From Pleurobrachia bachei (lineage: Eukaryota; Ctenophora; Tentaculata; Cydippida; Pleurobrachiidae): a stretch of 28,591 bases of DNA. The stretch is from positions 69,511-98,101 of the forward strand of contig AVPN01000125.1 in the NCBI GenBank assembly GCA_000695325.1. Direction: 5' to 3'. Within the stretch, counting starts at the first letter, position 1; every line of letters starts with the position of its first letter. Made by a program: the position numbers and the translations under genes. Below the pieces are notes generated by a model. That model was given only the letters and a program-made list of their open reading frames with translations. It searched no databases and was not told the DNA's origin. Shown here in pieces: positions 20,048-28,591 of this stretch.

Positions 20048-23000
20048 ATGTCGGCTGGTCCGCGTCGGAAGCAGCAGGCTAAGGTCGAACCAGAACAGCT
20101 GATTCGCTTGGAGGGTAGCTCGTCCTCTTCCAAACGGTCCCACGATGGTAAGAAGTGGGCGTTGTTGGTTATTCATTGTTCAAGATTATTGTTACAGATA
20201 TTTATAATATTTCTCCTATTCAGAATCGTCCCTGAAAGATTTCAACAAACGACAGAAGGGCATTGGAGACGAAATTATGACCGGTAAAAACCATGTCAAC
20301 CCAAAACTAATTCTTCATCTTGCGAAGAGTACTAAAGAGGAAGGAATGACAAAAGCAAAAATGAATGCGATCATTTGCCAGGCATTGAGACAGTTGAAAT
20401 CAGATAAGACAGGCTCAGAGAAAGCCTGGTTTATGAGTCTTGTGACACTAGCTAAAACGAAAAGCGATCTTTTCACATCTGACAAAATAACTGAGGTTCT
20501 AACGGGGTACTTGGAGAGGGACCCTGTCCTTCACAAAAGCCGCAACGCATCTCTACTCCCTGTCCTCTCCTGGTCTCTCCTCATGACCGCTTATAAGAAG
20601 TACGAAAATTGGCCCGAACTGTTTGTGAAGCTGTATGTTTGTGATGCCATATCGGATAGGGTGTGGTGTGAGAACCCCATGTGTAAACCCACCTGTACAG
20701 ATATTGCTCGGGTGTTTGGGACTCTGAAGCCCTCTTCAATAACTCCCTCTGGAGCCATGCTGGGCAAGATGAAGAGCGACAATGATCCCATGGGTAGGTG
20801 GTTAGTACAATAGGGGTTATTGATCAATAGTTTATTAGATCTAATGATTTAATTGTGAGCCACACAATAAACACAACAACTGTTTCCTAAACTGTTTCTA
20901 CACTCATTGTATTTCAGGGTCCGGTAGTGTACCTAGCGAGGAATCTTCGGATAGCAGCGACTCACTTCAAGGGTGCTCTAGGTAAGTTCTCATACACTCT
21001 TACAGTCTTGTGCTAAATTATGCTCTACCGAGCGGGGGGGGGGGCTCAACACCTAACTGTATGATACTCATGCCTCTTAGAGGGGGGAGGGGTCCGACAG
21101 TTAGGCGCTTGTCGATAATCTAATTAAATGGGCACTATTTTAGCAAATTTACATCAATTTTTTAGGTTACTAGTGTATTATGACTGGTCACGTGACTCGG
21201 GACCAAGTGAGGCACCCGTTCTGGCCTATGATAGTATGTTGACTACCGTCATGTGATGCTCATAAACCCATATTATGACCATATATGGTCAACATATTGT
21301 TCACGTGACCTTATGTACTGTACACAAAATTGTATTTACACACAACATTTGGAGTTTGGATCAAAATTTGCTTGAAATTGGGGTATACCCCAATGCTGTA
21401 GGTACCGGTACCTACAGCATCTTAACAGTTAGATGTAACGCCTAAGTGTTAAATGATTTAGACAGGGGGGGGTACCTAGAGAAATTTGGGAATTTTATAC
21501 AGTTAGAGGCATGAGTGTCATACAGTTAGGTGTTGAGCCCCCCCCCCCCGTACCGAGAGCGAAACATGGTAGTTTGTCCCACAATTTAGTTTCTTACGGC
21601 TGTCGTTTCTCTCCTACAGGTACAAGAACAGTGCAGTCCTGGAGTCGATTGAAGAGTATGTGGTTGAAACAGTCACTGATTACTTCAATAACAAGAAGTC
21701 AGTAGATAACATGACCCGTAACTTTGTCAAGTTCCTGTGCTCCACGTGCGGATATCAGGAGCTCAGAAAACTAGCCGTCTCTAAACTAGACGCCTTCCTC
21801 AACAGTACAAAACTAGCCCGTCCAGCTCAGGATCTTCTCTCATACATTGCGTGTAACGCTAAAACTGGTTCGCCTGATGATATTGAAGTGGTCCAGAAAC
21901 TAGCGACCCTGCCAATCAAATCTAAACCCATTGCAAACTTCTACACCAGCTGTATGAAGGAGGTTGTTAGTGCGAATAGTGCCAATTTGGAACATGTGAT
22001 CAGAGCGATTATCCGGAACGAGCTTAGTGCCAATCGGAATCCGCCTAACATGCAGGTTTTAGTTGCCCTGTTCTCGGTTGAACCTGACAAGTCTGCCGTG
22101 GTGCTTGCACACGCTTTCCAGGAGTTACTAGTTCAGCCTGAGGACAACCTGAGGAATCTAAGATTGTTACTCAGAGAAATCTCACGGTGCATGCAGTTCG
22201 AGTTGAAGTTCTCTCAGTTCGCTCTCGCCCTCATGCAGGAGATCACTCTACCAGCATTTAAAGCTGGTGACCAGCGACTCCAAGAGCGTGTGTTCCTCTC
22301 CCTAGTCTCCCTTGTGTGTCTCACCATCATGCTAAGCTGTAAACCCTCCATCCGAGAAATAGCCATGTCATCCACCAAAACGGACGTCCTTCCCTTGATC
22401 AGATTCCAAAGTGAGGTTGCTGATATGCAGAAGAATGCAGTGTGGTGGTTGCACAAGATAGTACCTGCACAGTACCGGGTCACTGGTAAGCAGTACTGCA
22501 GTGCACTCCGTCAGGTTTTGTTTATGGAGGATCCAGCTGTGTACTCCACTAAGGACAACTGGCCTAGTGAGAGTGATAGAGATATGGTGGTGTCACTGTG
22601 TGGGGAGGTCCCACTGTTGGAAAACACTCTGATGAGACTGGGTGTTATTGGCTCTCTAAACACCCTACCCCTCCGACCTCAGGACGTGCTAGCAGTTATA
22701 AACCATGTTGTGAAGAGAGCTGCTGGGTTAGATTCCGATACTGATGTACCCACACCCCTCCAAATAACCGGACAGACTATTAACAGCTTGGATGTGATAC
22801 AGATGTTACTCCGGCTGGCGGAATACAAGAATACAAGTGCTAAGTTCCCTGATGATTACACACCACCCCATCTAGTTATCTCATCCCATTACTGGAGATC
22901 CTGGCAGATCCTGCTGGTGCTTGCTGCATTCAACCCCACCACTGTAGGTGCCCTAGCCTGGGAGAAGCACCCCACCCTGCGAGGGCTGATGGAGATGGTG

Positions 23001-26000
23001 ATAACAAACAACTACCAGTTCCCTCCCAACTCATTCAACTACCAGGAGACTTTGCTAGCTGAGAAGCAGCTGATGACTGCTGAGGAGAGTGATATCTTGG
23101 TGTTTGAGGGACACCTAGCCGCTAGTAGAGGTGTCAAGATTAGTAAGATGAACAGTCAGCTACTTAACCAGCTCATGGTGGTGAGGGAAAATAATGAGGG
23201 GAGCCCCATGAGGCGACCTCCGCAAGCAGTCCTGGAGCAGATCAGACTCCTTGCGATGGAGCTGCATCTTAGTCACAGGCTGTGTAAGAGCAGGGAACCT
23301 GATTTCCTGTTGGATATAATCAAACAACAGGGAACCAGTCAGTCAATGTCGTGGTTATCTGAGTTGGTGAAATCTTCCGAGAACTCGTTTGAACTGCTCC
23401 CTGCACCGTGTCTGTGCGAGTTTCTCCTACAAGATATCCAGAACACCAAGCGACCTGTACTACTGAAACGACTTCAGTCCATAATCCTAGGAAGCAGTGA
23501 CCCTGCCCAGACATTAGAGATAGTATCTTACTTCACCAGTAAGCTATCAGCCAGTTACACAGTCCGGTACCGGGCTATAAAAGGGCTCAAGACCATCTTT
23601 AACCGGCGACTGGATGACTCTAATGAAGGATGGCTGCTGGGAGATTTGGTTAACATCCCTCAACACAACCATGTGAAGGACACTGTTTGTGAAGAACTGG
23701 TTAAAGCACTCTCAGTAGAGCACGATGGAGCCCTCCTGGAGTCGTATCTAGTGTACATCTGTAAACACTCACCTAAGGGTGCTCGCAGGGCTGCTGCACT
23801 TAGTATAGCTGGCGTGTTTGCTGCTAGGAGCCATGTTATGTATGGGGTGGTGGGGAAAACAGTGCTGCCCTGTTTATCAGATTTATTCCTGGAGTACATC
23901 AATGGGAGTAGTGGAAAGAAGAGAGGAGGAGGGGGAGGAGAGATGATACCTCTAAAAAATGGGGAGCATTGTGTAGAGACTGTGATTGTACAGGCTGTTC
24001 TGGTGCTTATGACATGCCAAGGAAAGGGAAACTTTGATAGATCACCCTTTAAATCAATCCTGCTACCTAAACCTGATTTCCTGGCACCGCACGCAGGGAA
24101 CATTTGCACTCCTTTCCTAATACCTCGTCTGCTGGACTCCAATATTCCCTCCCTCCAATCCCTCGCTATCACCACCTTGACTGATAACGACATGGTCGAA
24201 CTACTCCAAAGTTTCTCAATCACAGAAACAGCAGCCACATACCTTCTCAAACAGCTCAACAAGGACAGTAAATTCTGGAGCCGTGTGGAGGGTGACGAGG
24301 AATTACTGGTTCACATCCAGGCATGGAATATCTCTGGAATACCGGGCCTTGAAAACCTGAGGAAAGTGAAATGTGAGCCGATTGAAGATAACTTTGCGAA
24401 GGAGGAGATGATGGAGGTTACCCCAGTTGACAACCGAGATTGGACCGACTACGTCAGAGAGATCTTTGAGGAGGATTCTGTTTCCAGTCAGAACTACCTG
24501 ATGATGTGCTGCCTACAAAACAGGAATGTCGAGGAGATTTGCCTGACTTTGTTTGTGTGGGCCCAAGATCGAGAGATCCCCCGGAAGCACCATCCTTTTC
24601 TTGAGATCGCCCTGCCTATACTTTCTGAGAAATGCAGGAACAAAGACATCTTGGTGAAGCTACAAACTGCTCTGAAAGAGAAATGTAGGGGTTTGTTGAA
24701 ACCTAAGAAATCTGCTGGTGGCAGTGGTCTCCTTGATCTTTGGTGTTCGGATCCCTCAAGTGAAGATTTCAACTCTGTCTTGTCTGCTCTAGAGCTGCTA
24801 GACTTGTCACGAGACGCTGTAAAGGCAGGTGGGACATGGAGGAGGGCAATAAAAACTGCCATACGGAACAACGGTCAACATGGAATTGAGCTGGAGAAAT
24901 TGATAAACCTGATAGTCAAACAGATGATGGGATCACCAAATAGTGCGGGCCTCTTCATGGACTGGCTGCATGTCCTGTCACCCGATCTGAAATGTGTGAA
25001 ACTATTCCTCGAGGCGGGTGATGCCGTCCCAGTTTCACTCCAGCGGTACATTCTAACCATGGTGTGTAGTAGTAGTGGATGGGACACTATCCACAGGTGT
25101 ATCACCCATTTCCTCTCCACCCCCTCCACATTATTCGATTCCTCCCTTATCCTGGACTTTCTCCAGGGGTGCTGCAACAATGAGAGGATTTGGCAGGGTG
25201 CCAACAGTCAGAGGGGCACCCACAAGGGCCAGTTGAAACTCACCTTCCCACAACTGTGGAGGTTGTGCGAGTTGGTGTTAGATGAAACATTGACATGTGA
25301 GGGGGACGGTCACAAACAGATGATACTGCTATCTTGGAGGCTACCCCTCATCAACTCACCCCTCCACAAATCACATCTCCCTGACCTGATAAACCGACTA
25401 CAGAGGAACACACACCGGTGCAGTAAACTCCTTATCCTGTCTCTGTATCTGGCTGAACCATCCTCATTCACTAATTCCAGTACCTCAGCGATGTTGTTAG
25501 ATAGCGCTCTGACCCTCACAGACACCAACTGGCCTAGTGAGAGTGATAGAGATATGGTGGTGTCACTGTGTGGGGAGGTCCCACTGTTGGAAAACACTCT
25601 GATGAGACTGGGTGTTATTGGCTCTCTAAACACCCTACCCCTCCGACCTCAGGACGTGCTAGCAGTTATAAACCATGTTGTGAAGAGAGCTGCTGGGTTA
25701 GATTCCGATACTGATGTACCCACACCCCTCCAAATAACCGGACAGACTATTAACAGCTTGGATGTGATACAGATGTTACTCCGGCTGGCGGAATACAAGA
25801 ATACAAGTGCTAAGTTCCCTGATGATTACACACCACCCCATCTAGTTATCTCATCCCATTACTGGAGATCCTGGCAGATCCTGCTGGTGCTTGCTGCATT
25901 CAACCCCACCACTGTAGGTGCCCTAGCCTGGGAGAAGCACCCCACCCTGCGAGGGCTGATGGAGATGGTGATAACAAACAACTACCAGTTCCCTCCCAAC

Positions 26001-28591
26001 TCATTCAACTACCAGGAGACTTTGCTAGCTGAGAAGCAGCTGATGACTGCTGAGGAGAGTGATATCTTGGTGTTTGAGGGACACCTAGCCGCTAGTAGAG
26101 GTGTCAAGATTAGTAAGATGAACAGTCAGCTACTTAACCAGCTCATGGTGGTGAGGGAAAATAATGAGGGGAGCCCCATGAGGCGACCTCCGCAAGCAGT
26201 CCTGGAGCAGATCAGACTCCTTGCGATGGAGCTGCATCTTAGTCACAGGCTGTGTAAGAGCAGGGAACCTGATTTCCTGTTGGATATAATCAAACAACAG
26301 GGAACCAGTCAGTCAATGTCGTGGTTATCTGAGTTGGTGAAATCTTCCGAGAACTCGTTTGAACTGCTCCCTGCACCGTGTCTGTGCGAGTTTCTCCTAC
26401 AAGATATCCAGAACACCAAGCGACCTGTACTACTGAAACGACTTCAGTCCATAATCCTAGGAAGCAGTGACCCTGCCCAGACATTAGAGATAGTATCTTA
26501 CTTCACCAGTAAGCTATCAGCCAGTTACACAGTCCGGTACCGGGCTATAAAAGGGCTCAAGACCATCTTTAACCGGCGACTGGATGACTCTAATGAAGGA
26601 TGGCTGCTGGGAGATTTGGTTAACATCCCTCAACACAACCATGTGAAGGACACTGTTTGTGAAGAACTGGTTAAAGCACTCTCAGTAGAGCACGATGGAG
26701 CCCTCCTGGAGTCGTATCTAGTGTACATCTGTAAACACTCACCTAAGGGTGCTCGCAGGGCTGCTGCACTTAGTATAGCTGGCGTGTTTGCTGCTAGGAG
26801 CCATGTTATGTATGGGGTGGTGGGGAAAACAGTGCTGCCCTGTTTATCAGATTTATTCCTGGAGTACATCAATGGGAGTAGTGGAAAGAAGAGAGGAGGA
26901 GGGGGAGGAGAGATGATACCTCTAAAAAATGGGGAGCATTGTGTAGAGACTGTGATTGTACAGGCTGTTCTGGTGCTTATGACATGCCAAGGAAAGGGAA
27001 ACTTTGATAGATCACCCTTTAAATCAATCCTGCTACCTAAACCTGATTTCCTGGCACCGCACGCAGGGAACATTTGCACTCCTTTCCTAATACCTCGTCT
27101 GCTGGACTCCAATATTCCCTCCCTCCAATCCCTCGCTATCACCACCTTGACTGATAACGACATGGTCGAACTACTCCAAAGTTTCTCAATCACAGAAACA
27201 GCAGCCACATACCTTCTCAAACAGCTCAACAAGGACAGTAAATTCTGGAGCCGTGTGGAGGGTGACGAGGAATTACTGGTTCACATCCAGGCATGGAATA
27301 TCTCTGGAATACCGGGCCTTGAAAACCTGAGGAAAGTGAAATGTGAGCCGATTGAAGATAACTTTGCGAAGGAGGAGATGATGGAGGTTACCCCAGTTGA
27401 CAACCGAGATTGGACCGACTACGTCAGAGAGATCTTTGAGGAGGATTCTGTTTCCAGTCAGAACTACCTGATGATGTGCTGCCTACAAAACAGGAATGTC
27501 GAGGAGATTTGCCTGACTTTGTTTGTGTGGGCCCAAGATCGAGAGATCCCCCGGAAGCACCATCCTTTTCTTGAGATCGCCCTGCCTATACTTTCTGAGA
27601 AATGCAGGAACAAAGACATCTTGGTGAAGCTACAAACTGCTCTGAAAGAGAAATGTAGGGGTTTGTTGAAACCTAAGAAATCTGCTGGTGGCAGTGGTCT
27701 CCTTGATCTTTGGTGTTCGGATCCCTCAAGTGAAGATTTCAACTCTGTCTTGTCTGCTCTAGAGCTGCTAGACTTGTCACGAGACGCTGTAAAGGCAGGT
27801 GGGACATGGAGGAGGGCAATAAAAACTGCCATACGGAACAACGGTCAACATGGAATTGAGCTGGAGAAATTGATAAACCTGATAGTCAAACAGATGATGG
27901 GATCACCAAATAGTGCGGGCCTCTTCATGGACTGGCTGCATGTCCTGTCACCCGATCTGAAATGTGTGAAACTATTCCTCGAGGCGGGTGATGCCGTCCC
28001 AGTTTCACTCCAGCGGTACATTCTAACCATGGTGTGTAGTAGTAGTGGATGGGACACTATCCACAGGTGTATCACCCATTTCCTCTCCACCCCCTCCACA
28101 TTATTCGATTCCTCCCTTATCCTGGACTTTCTCCAGGGGTGCTGCAACAATGAGAGGATTTGGCAGGGTGCCAACAGTCAGAGGGGCACCCACAAGGGCC
28201 AGTTGAAACTCACCTTCCCACAACTGTGGAGGTTGTGCGAGTTGGTGTTAGATGAAACATTGACATGTGAGGGGGACGGTCACAAACAGATGATACTGCT
28301 ATCTTGGAGGCTACCCCTCATCAACTCACCCCTCCACAAATCACATCTCCCTGACCTGATAAACCGACTACAGAGGAACACACACCGGTGCAGTAAACTC
28401 CTTATCCTGTCTCTGTATCTGGCTGAACCATCCTCATTCACTAATTCCAGTACCTCAGCGATGTTGTTAGATAGCGCTCTGACCCTCACAGACACGGCTA
28501 CATCCTGTGATGCTCTGTTTCACCAGCTGATAAACAATGTAGTTGATAATAAGAAGAATTCAGCTAGTGGGTATATCTTGTTAAAACGGGC
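20048..28591 (+). CDS. INTS1: Integrator complex subunit 1, 5' part, with internal tandem duplication
   Basis: Exons 20048-20147, 20224-20793, 20918-20981 and one very long exon from 21620 that runs off the window open. INTS1 is the large nuclear scaffold subunit of Integrator, which cleaves nascent snRNAs and attenuates RNA polymerase II transcripts. Start MSAGPRRKQQAK is basic, as in the family. Family matches: ENWPELFVKLYVCDAISDRVW, STCGYQELRKLAVSKL, RPAQDLL, NPPNMQVL, DAVWWLH-like NAVWWLHKIVP, EVPLLENTLMRLGVIG, YWRSWQILLVLAAFNP, TNNYQFPP, EGHLAA, CKSREPDFLLDII, SQSMSWL, LPAPCLCEFLL. The product resembles an alpha-helical repeat protein throughout. About 2568 residues are encoded here, but 990 of them are an exact second copy (22556-25525 repeated at 25526-28495). 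Human INTS1 is 2190 residues in all, so the written protein would be far too long. Confidence 0.96.
21034..21550. mobile_element. Foldback or MITE-like element in an INTS1 intron
   Basis: Terminal inverted repeats of about 45 bases: G-run, CTCAACACCTAACTGTATGA, T, ACTCATGCCTCT from 21034, mirrored as AGAGGCATGAGTGTCATACA then GTTAGGTGTTGAG and a C-run at about 21505-21550. Inside are two perfect palindromes, TTGGGGTATACCCCAA (21378-21393) and a 28-base one at 21393-21420 centred on GGTACCGGTACC, plus two CACGTG sites. No ORF. Outer flanks TACCGAG/GTACCGAGAG are similar but not a clear target-site duplication. Confidence 0.75.
22556..28495. repeat. Direct tandem duplication, 2970 bp unit, inside one INTS1 exon
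   Basis: Unit 1 is 22556-25525 and unit 2 is 25526-28495. No difference was seen by eye. 2970 is exactly 990 codons, so the frame is kept across the junction (LTLTDT joins NWPSESDRDM). After unit 2 the gene resumes with a new sequence, TATSCDALFHQLINNVV. Confidence 0.97.

Noticed and set aside
23660-28495. Minus-strand ORFs of 100-200 residues within the INTS1 exon
   Set aside because: They lie antisense to a strongly conserved coding frame, are repeated only because of the duplication, and resemble no family.
16637-28495. A CRISPR array or satellite
   Set aside because: The repeats are long units of gene sequence present in two copies, with no short regular repeat-spacer pattern.

Overview
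The window is animal (metazoan) nuclear DNA. It holds intron-bearing genes with GT-AG splice sites and five recognisable conserved animal loci: KDM1A (LSD1), an FSIP1-like gene, a P5B-type ATP13A transport ATPase, a TMEM39-family gene and INTS1. It also carries an ORF1 gene of LINE type. Introns are short (about 60 to 1,000 bases) and genes lie close together, which suggests an invertebrate with a compact genome. I cannot name the species.

Layout: 198-2294 (+) is the 3' part of KDM1A. 2711-7009 (-) is an FSIP1-like gene, convergent with KDM1A. 7246-8640 (-) is an ORF1-only LINE derivative ending in a TCA/TGA microsatellite. 8644-8683 is a cluster of CRE-like TGACGTCA sites. 8842-9725 is a detached, unspliced duplicate of part of the ATPase. 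10004-14586 (+) is the P5B ATPase. 15059-19579 (+) is the TMEM39-like gene. 20048 to the end (+) is INTS1, which runs off the window.

The most unusual signal is in the ATPase. Three stretches of about 51 bases (about 10592-10642, 10829-10879 and exactly 12726-12776) break the protein as written. Each restores the conserved P5B protein, in frame, when every base is swapped for its Watson-Crick complement WITHOUT reversing the order. For the third block, the uncomplemented sequence is present in the upstream duplicate at 9674-9724 and matches at 51 of 51 positions. Inversion gives a reverse complement, so ordinary recombination does not explain this. The pattern is what a phase error in two-base (colour-space) decoding, a strand-handling error or deliberate editing would leave.

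The second theme is duplication. Three genes carry internal direct tandem duplications that look essentially identical: 1453 bp in FSIP1, 1060 bp in the TMEM39-like gene and 2970 bp in INTS1. A fourth, dispersed copy (884 bp) comes from the ATPase. All three tandem duplications keep the reading frame, adding 270, 130 and 990 codons. Without its extra copy, the FSIP1-like product would be 584 residues, close to the 581 of human FSIP1. Very recent duplication, allele collapse and assembly error all remain open.

The genes do not form a pathway. They are ordinary housekeeping and ciliary/sperm loci: chromatin demethylation, a sperm fibrous-sheath protein, endolysosomal P5B transport, ER membrane/autophagy control, and snRNA/RNA polymerase II 3'-end processing.
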